From Didymodactylos carnosus (lineage: Eukaryota > Rotifera > Eurotatoria > Philodinida > Philodinidae): 54,299 nt of DNA. Positions 1 to 12,500 of the stretch are shown piece after piece (position 1 is the stretch's first letter; each line of letters opens with the position of its first letter). Both the position numbers and the translations under genes were made by a program. The DNA is taken from contig CAJNOQ010000339.1 in NCBI GenBank assembly GCA_905250885.1, positions 1 through 54,299 on the forward strand. The letters run 5' to 3'. Below the pieces are notes generated by a model. That model ran no database searches. It worked only from the letters and a program-made list of their open reading frames with translations, and had not been told where the DNA came from.

Positions 1-147
1 ATTATTATAATATTAGTTGAATATTGATCAAATAGCATAGAAAAATAGAGCGAAAGACGCTCTATCTGTTCATTAAAAGAGAAATGTTTTTGAAGTGCTC
101 CTTAAGAAAATAAAGTACCTCCCTCACTACTTTTGGATTGCCCTAAG

Positions 148-326
148 TATTTCGCATGTACTCGATGTGAGCTATTAGAAAAACAGGTTTTCGTCAAGGG
201 TCAAGAACCTTCGAAACAGATGCTTTCCCAGCGAAAATCCCACAGAATTTCCGTCTGTTTCAAAGGTTCTTGGCCCTTGACGAAAGCCTGTTTTTCTAAT
301 GGCCCACATCGAGTACATGCGAAATA
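148..326. repeat. Foldback (inverted) repeat with ~73-bp arms
   Basis: The left arm, about 148-220, reads TATTTCGCATGTACTCGATG onward. The right arm, about 254-326, is its reverse complement with a few mismatches, ending ...CATCGAGTACATGCGAAATA. The loop is about 33 bp. Open frames on both strands here encode the same peptide pattern only because the DNA is palindromic, so no protein is called. It resembles a short foldback or MITE-type element; no target-site duplication was established. Confidence 0.8.
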
Positions 327-330
327 TATG

Positions 331-2954
331 TCATCCCACGTTCTGCAATTCCGTAGAATGGTGCAGCATGTGCTCAAACTCTGAAAAACGAAGAAAATCG
401 CCTCCAAAAGTTCTTGTTTTCTAGCATTAAATGTTTTCTAATCTCAATTTTAACCACTTCATCGGATAGAGCTTGAAAAGACGGGGCGAATGTATATCAT
501 GTTGTCTTGTGTTGATATGCTTTTATGGAGAAAGAATGGTTCAGAAAAGACCTACTTTTCGGAAAAAAGGATTTTTTTAAAACTTTTCCTAAGAACGTAC
601 TTAACATTTTGAAACATTTTGTCCGTTAGTGATTTTGTAGCTGTGCACATATAGAAGCTAATCTGACGGTACCACCTCATGAAAATGTTTCACTAGAAAA
701 TGGTGAAAATGACCACAAACCGGCTGTTCTGTTGGGAAAGGGGATTTCCACAGGTCTAGAAGGCCATCATACCGTTATTTTAAATTTCTTTAAATGTGCT
801 ATTCGTCATCAGGAGCTCGAGTTGTGCTAGTCCTCTTACTCTCGAACAATTTGGACGTGATCGATGTAAACGTGGTACGTTCTCGAAAGAATCACCCCAC
901 AGCATGAGTAGTATCGACATACAAGAATACTGAAGCTGAAAATTGCGCATTTTAAATAGAATGTCCAATGGCGTGTGCCGACATCTCGGACGCAAAAAGA
1001 ACGAAAAAAAACACTAATCTCAAAATAAAATATTAACGGCTCTAATACATTGATTCTGTTTTTTAATTTTTGATTTGATTCTTTCGTCCTTGTTCCAGAA
1101 ATAGTATATATAAATTCATACGGTGAAGAAAGACAAGTTCAAGAGCGCAAATAGATGGTAAAATCTTCTTACGTCTTTTTATTCTCTTTTTTCACTATCT
1201 GGATTCACAGACTGGATTCTATGACCTGGGTATACGTGAGTAAAAAAGTCAGTCTTAGTGTTATATAACAGAGCATCATGTATTTATACATGCGAAATTT
1301 TATTATACTACTTTTACAAACTTTTAAATATGAGTAAAGCTGAAGTTAATAATGCCGTTATTCCCGTTTGTCTTATCATTTCAAAAACTTGCTTTTTTAA
1401 ACGATATTCAGCGATATTCACAGTCATATATCTCAAAAACTAAAAGGGATCATTTTCTACAAAATACATCGGCATCGTGTATTTTAAACTAGTATAAAAA
1501 ATGGAATTAGATCTTCTCTAATTAATGTAATTTTAGTTCGCAAAGTTGGTAGAGTACGAAATAAATTTACAGTGAGCACTCTCCTTCTTGAATATATAAA
1601 AGATGAACATTTGATGAACATATAAAAAATTGTTCTTTTCGTATTTTATTCTTAAACAGAAAAACTTTTTTTTTAAAAGTGGAATATCTCATGAGTTGTA
1701 GAGAATAAAGTTCATGTCCCACTCTATAATAATGAGAGGATAGTAATAAGGATAAGGATAATATAATAATAAGGATAAGAATAATATAATAATAAGGAGA
1801 GTAAAAGTCATTTTTCTCGGATTCTGCATCAGCTATGAAGTCAGAGAAGACAGTTTCTTACGTGACTTGATGTACTCGATAAAACTAGATTGGTTTTAAA
1901 TCAAGCAGAGAAAATTTAATGATGGGATATTTCAGATGGATTTGCCCGTTAATAGTATAAATTTGCGACAATTTACAAATTTCTCGTGTCATTTGAGATT
2001 TCAATTTTGCGAAGCAGCGATTACGCAGTTACTCATAAAAAAGCGGCACTGCCTTTTCAGCTTTTAATATATTTTGTACTTATCAAAGTTAGAAAAATCA
2101 ATTCTGTACAGTTTTAGAGGAAAATGAGTAGTGCGTGAAATCTACCGTCCTCTCTTTTTGCGAAAATTCATTCGCTTGTAATGCACACAATCATAGACAG
2201 GCGGTGCGGTTGGTCAAAAGAGAGATAAGGTCTAATGTTTGCTTAAGTATTAGTCACGCGTAAGAGTATCCATTATACCATATCGGAAAGATAGGCTTGT
2301 AGAAGTCGCTTTTCTTAACCGTAAATAATAGTTAAGTGAAGAATAACGGTCAAAAGGAATCATTTATGGTAAATAAGAAAAATGTATACAAACCAGTATA
2401 GAACACAAAAGAAACGTTATTGGATAGAATTTTTATGGTACAATTAACGTTAATTACAGCCAGAAGTGTTTTTTAAATATGGATACATTTCAAAAATTTT
2501 ATGGTTGCATTTTGTTATACCAAAGTGTTCAACTGTTCTCAATGTACTAGTTATGAACTGAGGAATAAAAGCTCCTTTATATTCATTTTCTACGAATATT
2601 TTTTCAATAAAAAGTTTAGTTTTACCTTTTTAAATAAATAGTAAAAGTGATCAGTACATGATATTTTTTGTACAATAGTATAGTTTTATTTAGTTTTCAT
2701 TTTCTGTCGATTTGTTTCATGTTTCTCAATTATGTTATATGTAATAAGTTTGTAAAAAATTGAATGGTTGATTTCACATTTTGTGTAATGCCGATATAGT
2801 TTTGTTTTTATGATGTTGTTTTGTTGATGATTCTATTATTATATCATGAAATAGTGGAAGATAAAGATAATTTTTTCTACTGCCAGTATGAATTTTTAAT
2901 GCTTGAAAAGAAAGTGTACAAATACCCTTTACGTCAACATCTCAGTTGATGATA
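331..2954. other. Gene-free AT-rich stretch
   Basis: No recognisable gene. One open frame of about 65 codons runs from 633 to the TAG near 830 on the + strand. It could be a terminal exon remnant, since TTTTGTAG lies just inside it, but I recognise no homology. The rest is AT-rich sequence with many stops and one short tandem repeat (1745-1798). Confidence 0.5.
1745..1798. repeat. 23-bp tandem repeat, about 2.3 copies
   Basis: AATAAGGATAA-type units start at 1745, 1768 and 1791, a period of 23 bp, with GGATAA sub-repeats inside each unit. It lies in non-coding sequence and looks like a minor minisatellite. Confidence 0.75.
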
Positions 2955-3033
2955 TTAGGTTGGTAACAAAGTTTTTGCCTTTTTTCTAAAGATGGAGGAA
3001 AGAAAAAACGCAAAAACTTTGTTGCCGACCTAA
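2955..3033. mobile_element. 79-bp mariner-type MITE with TA target duplication
   Basis: The left end TTAGGTTGGTAACAAAGTTT matches the reverse complement of the right end AAACTTTGTTGCCGACCTAA over about 25 bp with two mismatches. Directly outside lies TA on each side (2953-2954 and 3034-3035), the Tc1/mariner target-site duplication. Known mariner termini commonly begin TTAGGTTG. The interior is only about 25 bp, so this is a tiny non-autonomous derivative. Confidence 0.8.
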
Positions 3034-3035
3034 TA

Positions 3036-5412
3036 CTTTATTTTCACTGATGAGCTTAAGCTAAGATTAAAAATCTCATCTGAATGTTTACATTTTTCAG
3101 CTGCTATGCAAAAATCTCTTGCTTTTTTTAAATTTCATTGAATACACATTTACAGATTCAGGCTGATTTAAATCCATTCCATTCATCAGTCTTTGTGCGT
3201 CCATAAGGAGCGAATGTGAGCGAGTGCAACGTTATTAATATGGGGAAAATCTGCTCTGACTTGTCAAGGCGAATAGGATGTTCTCGGTTGAATGAACTAC
3301 AGAACTCTCTTAATTCGTTAGAAGAACCATTAACTTAGCAGTAGGTCTACATGTATTCTTCTATTGAAATATAACCAATTTTGGATAGATGAAATGATAG
3401 CAATGGATATCTATAAAATAAAATGCTTTAAAGAGTCCCTTAAACACTTCCTGACAAACTTTATTCCCATAAGACTCATTTGAAAGATATGTGAAAATTT
3501 GAATGGATGTATGATTATAACTTCTGTTCTTTGTTTTATATTAATGTTTGTTCTTTTTGTCTCTCTCTAATTCTCTTTCTCTCATTTTCTTTGTTTCTAC
3601 TCAAGGTGTTTATAATCATAGATATGAATATGTTTCCTAAATTGATGTGTTGGAATTATTGAATTCATGATTATTTTTCGTCATGTTGTTGATCATTATT
3701 TATTTTCAATCTGTTTTTCTCTATGGATATGCACACAGGAACATTTAGTGAGTAATTTTAATCTAGTTTTAATATTTACATGCATGTATGCTTATATGAA
3801 GTATGAGAGTTATAAATTAATATCAGATATTATAAGATCGTGATCTACTAAGAAAAAATATTTTTTTTCCATGTTTACTTGCCTGAGCGGATCCATTATA
3901 GAATAGTTTTCACTTTTCAAACGGTATAGTTATTTCATTGAACGATGATTAGTAACAAGGTTCTTTTTACGTTCTTCTCGAATAGATTGTGTTTTAAAAT
4001 TTAAGAAATACGGTTACCATTGATAAAACTAACATTTAGATCCAGTGAGAATAGCATGATAATGTATTTAATCAAAGGATAAAATGATTTGTTACTCACT
4101 TTCTGATGTGTTTTTTTTGTTCTATAATTTAACAAAGAACTTTTACTACGTTTCGTTCATTATTCTTTTCCTTACATAAATATATGACATAAAATTGAGT
4201 TTTCTTTAACAATATAAATTAGAATCAAATATTATTAAAGATATTTGTCTATCGTGAATATGAATGAAATAGTATCGCAAATATCAAATAACACGTACAC
4301 ATACTGAGAACTGATATTGTCATTATTAGTTTACAAAAAATAATAGTAAAGTAGTAACATAAACTTTACAAGGTTCTCGTTTTACTACTTTTTATACGTT
4401 TTTTCTTTATCTAATAGTATTCACCTTTCGCTTGAGTTGTTGACTTTTGATCTCAAAACTTCTATGTTCAATGTGTTTTTGATATCTTTTCAACTGTTTT
4501 ATTTCTTATCTATTTGAGGTAGACTTTAAATCAATTAATTCTAAATGTGATGTAAAAGAAAATTAGCTTCAGATTTATTTGTTAATAAAATATACCGTTT
4601 CAACCATAACATAGAAGAATACCTTTCATTAAACTAATAATCTCGTTTAAACTAGCTTATCAATATTATCTTTAATACTCTTGGCTTTCGTTCATTTATC
4701 TGCTTTCTTGTTACCTTGTTTCCAAACTTATCGATATTTTAACAATATATATATATAATATGTACACATACTGTAGTGCTCGTGATGGTCATGTTTTTCT
4801 AAAGCAAAGTTATGTACATATATCATTTTTTCTTGCAGCTTTATCTATTATAGAGAGAAAAAAAACAATGTCGAATTTTATCCATGTTTTAACATTTTGA
4901 TTTTTTTGGATAATATGAAGCCTCTTGAAGTAACGTTCTGCTAGTATGATTATATCAATTGAGATTAATGATTACACGAAGCAAATAAGTCTATGTCAAT
5001 AAACATATCTAAAATTCAAAAAGATCACGGTTTTTATTGTTTAGCTGAATTGCCAGGTTTAGGAAGTGAGAATATCACAACAACTTTATGTGTCTATGGC
5101 AAAAAAGTCGTCTGTTTCTGTATGTTTTTTTTTTGTTAACGTCTGATGAATGTGAAACAGCATTGAATCACTAAACACCACATAAGTTTATTATACGAAA
5201 AGTATGTAATAAATATTATAAAATTGTCTCTATGACTCACACTTACCTGTTGATTGTAAAAAGAAAATTATTCTATAGAAAAAGTCCCGGTTAGTTACAC
5301 ACTCATACACATTATAATATCACGTAAATATACAAAAAAAATGCAGTTATAGGTCAAGATTTATTGTATTTTTATTCAAGATTTGTTATTGTGCTATGTT
5401 GGAAGACACTTC
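3036..5412. other. Gene-free AT-rich stretch upstream of MGAT4
   Basis: No open frame with a recognisable product on either strand. There are homopolymer A/T runs, a (TA)n tract near 4745 and no clear repeat. It presumably includes the MGAT4 promoter and 5' UTR, but no specific site can be named. Confidence 0.5.
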
Positions 5413-8312
5413 ATGCGATGTACGAATCGTTATGGGGCCGTTGGAGCAGTAATTTTTACTCTAATCGCTTTATTATTAGTTTTAAACCAAAAACGTATGT
5501 ATTTTTAAATAGTTAAATTCTTTTAATTCTTTCATGAATTAATGTTTTATTTTTGTATTAAGATAAAAGTGAATCAGAAACTCGTCAAATAATTAATACT
5601 TTTCAACGACGTCTTGATTATGTTTCAAAATTAAATACGGATAATTTACAACAATTAAATATAGTTAAACAACAAAATTTTCGTCTATTACGAACATTAA
5701 ATTCTATTAAATCGTGTAAACAAACACAAGAACAACAACGTAGAAATTCTACATCATTATATGAACAACATAATGATACAAATAGTACTGAACAACAATT
5801 TGAATTAAATGTTATTGAAACATCACAAAATGGTTTTCGTTTACCGTCTGGTCTGAGTTATTTAAAACATTTAAATGGTAAAACAGATTTATTATCACCA
5901 CAATTTCGTCGTACATCAAATACAAATAAACAACATATAAATTCAAATTATACAATGATTATTGGTATACCAACAGTAAAACGAGAAAAACAATCGTATT
6001 TAATTGAAACAGTAAAGTCATTGATTGATAATTTAAATGAAAATGAGTTAAAACAAATATTAATTGTTTGTTTTATTGCTGAACCATACAATATTGAATA
6101 TGTTCGAACAACATCACAAGAAATTGAAAAATTATATTTTGAATATATTGAAAGTGGTCTACTTGAAATTGTTGCACCACCATCAGAATATTATCCAGAT
6201 TTAGAGAATTTAAAGTTAACATTAAATGACAATTCTGACAGAGTTAAATGGAGAACAAAGGTAGTAGAATACATCATATTTAGAGATTTTTTTGATTTTT
6301 TAATATCATAATTATTAGTATAATTTCACTTTTCATTTTTATTCTAGCAAAATTATGACTTTAGTTATTTAATGATGTATGGTCTCTCAAGAGGAAAATA
6401 TTATATGCAATTAGAAGATGATGTTATTACTAAACCAAATTATGTTCATACAATCGAAACATTTATTGCACAACAAAATACACAAGATTGGTTTCTGTTA
6501 GAATTTTCAAGTTTAGGTAGATTAATACAAAGTTCTTGTTAGAGTAACATCAATGAGAGTTGAACAAGCGAATACAAATATACTTTTAAATATAGTATTA
6601 GTGTATATCATCGTTTTAGTACCTTAATTTGAGGATAGTACCTTAATTTTTAATAATTTTTCCATCAATGATTATCACGGATTTCGAGAAGTTTCTTACC
6701 TCTCTTATATTCTATCCGAATGGTAGGAAAGATGTTTCGTATAATTATAGTCTTAGTTTTTAATTTGAGACGACACTTTATCATATATTTTTTACGTGGG
6801 CTAGATAATTCAGCAATGTACATTGATGAATGAAGTAAAAATTATCTATTAATTATCTACCATCGCAGTACTATGGGCGTAAAAACAAGTATAAATTCTT
6901 GTATAAATAGAGGTCGACTGTATACTACTCGTTAAGAGTGATACTGACCGTTAAAGTATTGCACAACTTCAATCATTGTACATGATATATGACAGAACGT
7001 CAAAGTTGACTTTTGCAGTATTTTTCTGCATAAGTGAAATTTGTTCGGTTCTGTCTGTTATCTGTACAAGAATTGGCTTTTTGTGATAAATCTTCGCTGC
7101 ATATTCACTCATACATCATATATTGAAAAGCTATTTTTTTTTTCTTTTGTTTAGGATTTATTGGAAAATTATTTCATACATCCGATTTAGATGCACTCGT
7201 TAACTTTTTTCTCTTATTTGCTGCCGATAAACCGATTGATTGGCTTGTCGATTATTATATGGATACAAAATATTGTCATTTTGAAGCCGATCGTATATCG
7301 TGTACTAGGACAAAAGCATTATATCGTATGCGTTTTAAACCATCATTGTTTCAACATATTGGCGTATTTTCATCATTGAAAGGAAAAATTCAAAAATTAA
7401 AAGATAAAGATTTTGGAAAAAACGTGAAATTATTTAAAGGACATGAAAATCCACAAACAGTTTCAATAGAAACAACATTAAAACAATATGATAAATATTC
7501 ATTAATAAATGCTTATGCTGGACAAAACTTTTTTTGGGCACTACAACCAAAATGTAAGATAATTTTAGACTCATAGCACGCCTACACACACGAAAACTAT
7601 ACTTAGATTTAGTACTTCAATGAACGATAAGAACTATTTATATATAGATTAATATTTCTTCTCTTTCTAGCTGGTGATACTGTAGAGTTTAAATATAATC
7701 CACCATTGTCAATCGGAAGGTAAAATTTTTCTTTGATTAAATGTTCATTACATGAGTATATCATTTTTGTATTTTTTTTAATATTTAGAATTTATTTTAA
7801 ATCGGGTAATCCTGAGCATCCGGGTGACCGTTTTTTTAATACAACCGTTGATGTTCAACCGTCTGTACCACCGAAAGATAAAACAATTGCTTATGAATAT
7901 GATGGTCACGGTTTTTATACGGTAGCCAATTTTTCACATGAAAGTGGAATTGCTGAAGCAATGATACATGAATCATTAAATCTTATATCAACAGTTCGAT
8001 TGAAAGTACATTATAAATCAGAAAATTGGATTATTCTAAACGAGGTAAGTGTAATTATGGAAAAGAAGTTTCTGGTAAGAAACGAAGAGAGACTCGTCTG
8101 TATTTTAGTTAATTGAGATTAGAAAAAATGTTTTTGTTTTCGAACAATTCATCGAATCGCTGGTCTTTTTTAACACTTAAACAACCTTCGCATTGTTAGA
8201 GAAATCGTACATCATTCTAGCTAATGAATACTACATCTCATGATAGTAATTATCTACTGTGAAATAATATACTTTTGTTCTGTTTTAGATATTAATTGAG
8301 CCAACTAAATGA
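5413..8312 (+). CDS. MGAT4: MGAT4-family alpha-1,3-mannosyl-glycoprotein 4-beta-N-acetylglucosaminyltransferase
   Basis: Seven exons: 5413-5494, 5563-6260, 6348-6516, 7155-7553, 7671-7719, 7789-8044 and 8289-8312. They sum to 558 codons plus stop (human MGAT4A about 535). The family is a Golgi type II membrane enzyme that adds the beta-1,4 GlcNAc branch to the alpha-1,3 mannose of N-glycans. The start MRCTNRYGAVGAV parallels the MRLRNGTVATAL start of MGAT4A and leads into a single hydrophobic anchor. A Gln/Asn-rich stem follows. Then comes the catalytic domain: MIIGIPTVKRE, SGLLEIV, VKWRTK, and the acidic metal/UDP-site segment MQLEDDVITKPNY. RFKPSLFQH, GKIQKLKDKDFGK and the C-terminal FKSGNPEHPGD...FNT segment are all family hallmarks. 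Intron 3 (6517-7154, 638 bp) is unusually long. Assignment to the A, B, C or D paralogue is not possible. The gene looks intact. Confidence 0.93.
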
Positions 8313-9529
8313 TTTATTCTCTATATTCCAAAAATGTTTTCTACATCTAGTAGTTATATATTGTAGTGTTGTTAAAATGCATATCTTTATATTTTATATA
8401 TCCGAGTGTCTTATTCTGTTTTTTTTGTTGTTTTTTTCATCATGCTACATCTTTTTTGACATAAAAACGAGAATTATTAAAGATACTAGTCAAAAAAAGA
8501 AAATCAGAACTCAGATCGAGTTAAATGGGTAATTTTTTGTTAAAAATAAGATGCTATTTATTCTTTTTCTCTTATATTTCTTGGTTTTGACAATTTAGGA
8601 TATGAGTTAGATTAATCCCATCATAGAAAATTTTGAGTAAAATATATGTTTTTTATTTGTTCTTGTTTTTACATCTTTTTCTTTTTCTAGTCATAAAATA
8701 TAAACGAAGATGTAGAAAAATACTCATGAAAGATACACATATACACACATACACTTTTTTTTTAATATACTCATTCATTTCTCTGATAAAATGTCAGTGT
8801 TGACAAATACCCACCAAATATATGAAGAGAAAGAGAGCGAGCTTTTAATTACATCTTTTTTTATCAACTGTGAACATTTCTTTAAACATTTCTTCTGTAA
8901 ATGAATGCGTGTTTCGCCCATTTGTCTAAGTTTTTTTTGTTTAAAGTGAGATATATTTGCAATAGTTAAGTTCTGTACGTTTTTCTTTTTGTGTGTGTGT
9001 ATGATGAGTGCAGTTTAAATATTTTCTTCTTTTTTTTGCTTTCATTAAACACATTCTATATATATTTATTTTATTGTTTATTTGTCGTATATTTGGTTTT
9101 TTTTATATTACTTTGTGAAAACTATTTGTTGTTACGTTATATGTCGTTTACATATATATCAAATAAAACAATAGAAGAATAGATGATAGAATATATTACT
9201 TAAACTGTTAAACTGGTGATTCACAGAACATCTATATCGATCAAATGATGACTCGTTATTGTTATTGTATGTAGAGGATAGAAAATGTTTTTTCTTTCAA
9301 TTTATTTATATAAAGTACATTTGTTAATTCACATAATTGAAGCATGTTTCACAACTAGATTAAGTTAAGTATCTGAATAAATCTAAAAATCATTAACAAG
9401 TTAGATAATCGTATTATCGTGCCCACTGTTATTTCTCCTATCTTACAAATTTCTAATGATAATAGATTTCTTTTTTTTATCTAACACAAGTTTGCTGTTA
9501 TTTTAGATTGCTCTTAGGAATAAAAAATA
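8313..9529. other. Intergenic, MGAT4 to INTS7
   Basis: AT-rich with long T runs and only short Phe/Leu/Ile-rich frames, which are the signature of translated poly-T. No gene seen. TTATTTTAG ends at 9506, 24 bp before the INTS7 ATG. It could be a 5'-UTR or trans-splice acceptor. Confidence 0.5.
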
Positions 9530-12500
9530 ATGGAGATTTTAATGCACTATACTGATTATACTGAAGACGCAAATCGATTATGGGTTGATATCGATCGAGG
9601 TACTATGATTTATTACTGACTTGAATCTAAAAATTTGAACATTTTCAAATTTTCAGGAATACGTTCAAAAGATCCACAACGTCAATTTGAAGCTATATTG
9701 AAAATGCCGGCATTATTCAAAAAAGATTCGCCTACCATCATTTCGGCTGCTCTAATTAAATTAGCCACCTTGTTTCAAGAAGGGTAATAAAAAGATTATC
9801 ATTTTTGTTTTTGTGTAAAATTAATACATCTTTTTGAGTTTTTTTAGTACAAATGAAATGCGTTTAAATATAACAAAAGTTTTAGATCGTGTAGCTGTTT
9901 ATATAAAAAAATCACCGGTAATTGCTGATCCAATTCAACTAATATACTCTGTTATGCATAGTAATGATTGTATAGCAAGAGCATTAACATTGAGGTAAAG
10001 AGATGAAAATATAAAAAATACTGTATTGTTAATTTTATGTGTGTATGCATGTGTGTAGGGCATTAGGTGCATTGGCTCATATTATTGCCGATGATGTTGA
10101 AGCACATCTTCATATACGACTGGCATTAGATTCAAACGATGAAGTTGAAGTATTAGCTGCTATACGTGCAGCTAAAAAAATTATTCCATGCTCGAAGTAG
10201 GTGAGTAATTTATTGTATGTTTCAGTGATCTAAATAACGTTCTTGTTATTTTTTTTGTATAGAACATTTGCCATGTCAATTAGTACAAAATTAGTATCAC
10301 TTATTGAAGATTTAACAACACCGTTGACAATTAAATCTTGGCTAATACCATTGTTTGAACATATGACACATGATGCCACAGTTTCATTAAAAGTAAAAAA
10401 TCAGCAGCATATATTTTTAAAAAGATTGATAAAATTTTCTCTAATAGGGTCGACAATTACTCATATCGTTAATGTTAAAAGATACTACAAAAGAATTTAT
10501 TCGAATTGCTGTTCCGACACTAGCACGTTTAGCTGTTAAAAGTCATATTGAAATAAGTGAAACGGTATGCAATGATTGATATTTCTCAAAGCTAGTCAAA
10601 ATACCTAATAATTTATTTTTATCTATTTTAGGTCACATTTTTATTAAATTTTCTTCAACGTGAGCCAAGGCAAAGTTGTCGAAAATTAATTTTACACTAT
10701 TTGGTTCCTATAGCACGTCAAGGTTCAATTGTCTGGTTGAATTCAACAACAAGTGTAAGATTTATTTATTTTTAAAGAAAAATTAGAATTATATACTAAT
10801 TTAATTTAGGATATAATTAAATTTGCAAACGATTGTGATGATGATTATGTTCGATTACAAGTATTTAAAATTATACTTGCATTAACAGAACGTTGTGGTG
10901 ATATTACAGTGGGCTCGTCGACAGGTATGATTTTTGAATGAACTTGAAGTTTTATTATTTCTTATTTGAAAATTCTCGTCTAGATTTAAAACAATTATTA
11001 CAAATGTTTGTTATTCATGACAATATTAATATTGCATATAGTTGTTGTTTAACCACATTACGTTTATTAACAAAATATTTACGCAAAACATCAGGTTAGT
11101 TTTGTTTGTCATTGTAGTTTTTAAAAACAATATCTCTCTTCTCTTTTTTCTTCTTCTTCGGTACTCTAGATTCCAGTGCAAGAAATGAAGAACAAGAAAC
11201 GAATGATACATCACAGATTATTGGACGTCGAGAATTGAATACACAACGTTCAACTGATACATCAACATCATTTTCTGCCAAAGTATTTGAAGATTTATTA
11301 GATCATTTACAATCCGCATTAATGTTTTTACTCATGGAAGTCATACAAACAAATCATCTGAAAGAATTACAGGTTTGTCTAAATAGATTTAAACTTATAG
11401 ATAGTAAATTCTTTATATTTATACACTGTTAATATTATATTTAGGATACATTAAAATTGATTGAAGAATTATGCCGACATCATTCACCTAGTGCACAAAG
11501 TTTCATTTGTTTATTGATTACCGTTTCAGCAAATGTTGATGGTTTGTAGTATATTGTATAATTTCATATTCATTAGTTTTCATTCTATTTTTTTGTGTGT
11601 AGAAAATATGCTTCAACACATTACATCATCTCTTCTTCACTTATCTACCTATCATCCACAATTAATCAAAAATGAAATGGATCATATTCGTCAATTATTG
11701 TTATCAGCAACAACAGAAGATATTCGTGTAAGATTCTAAGATTTTTTTTGTTGATTTTAATCTATTGATAGTTGCATTTTTCTTTTATTTCTAGTACAAT
11801 CTAATATCACTATTAGTTTTATCATATTCGTTAGAGAGTACAAATGAAATAATTGAATATTCAAAATTATTATCAAATTGGAAATGCTTTTTACTAGCCA
11901 GATGGTGTGTACGTCATTGTTTATATTCTCCAGCAATTGAATTATTTCGTTCGTTAGCCGATCTCGTATGTACAATGTCAATAGTTAGGGATATTTTTAA
12001 ATAAAATGATTAATGTTTTTCATTAGACTGAATCACCTTCTCATAAATGTTGGTTAGAGACAATCACCAATATTTGTCATGGTGAAGCATGTTTACAAAT
12101 CGAATTTATTTCAAATGATATAATAAAATGTGATTTACAATTATTATGTGAAAATTTATCAAAAGCAAATTCATTTTATGAATCAAGTCTTATACAAATG
12201 CCCGTGAGTTTTCGTTATATTATTTACAAATTCAGTAATCTCTATTTTTTTTGTGTTTTTTTTAGTCAATGACACCCTACGATGATATTTTGTCATCACC
12301 GCGAGCAGAAAATACGTCGAATGATGATATTAATTCTACATTTGATTTTGAACGATCCTATTGTGATATACGTTCATCAATTATTCAACAATTTTATGAA
12401 TTAATTCACACTTTAAATAATTCTGATATAGGTTTAATAAGTCTTGATCTCATGGGGAAAAGAATGGTAATCAACTAACTTTTCATTTCTCAGAATACTA

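Noticed and set aside
133..407. Open frames of 83 and 68 codons on opposite strands with similar peptides
   Set aside because: They mirror each other because the DNA is a palindrome; no start context, homology or splice structure supports a gene.
780..995. 71-codon minus-strand frame and an overlapping + frame (633-830)
   Set aside because: No recognisable family, no convincing splice sites, and mixed codon use; kept only as a note in the gene-free stretch.
4740..4765. (TA)n tracts here and near 49547 and 52815 as telomeric or origin elements
   Set aside because: They are ordinary AT microsatellites in very AT-rich DNA, with no telomere-type G-rich repeat nearby.
8296..9182. Phe/Leu/Tyr-rich frames that look like membrane proteins
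   Set aside because: They are translations of T-rich intergenic DNA; the last MGAT4 exon ends at 8312 in another frame.
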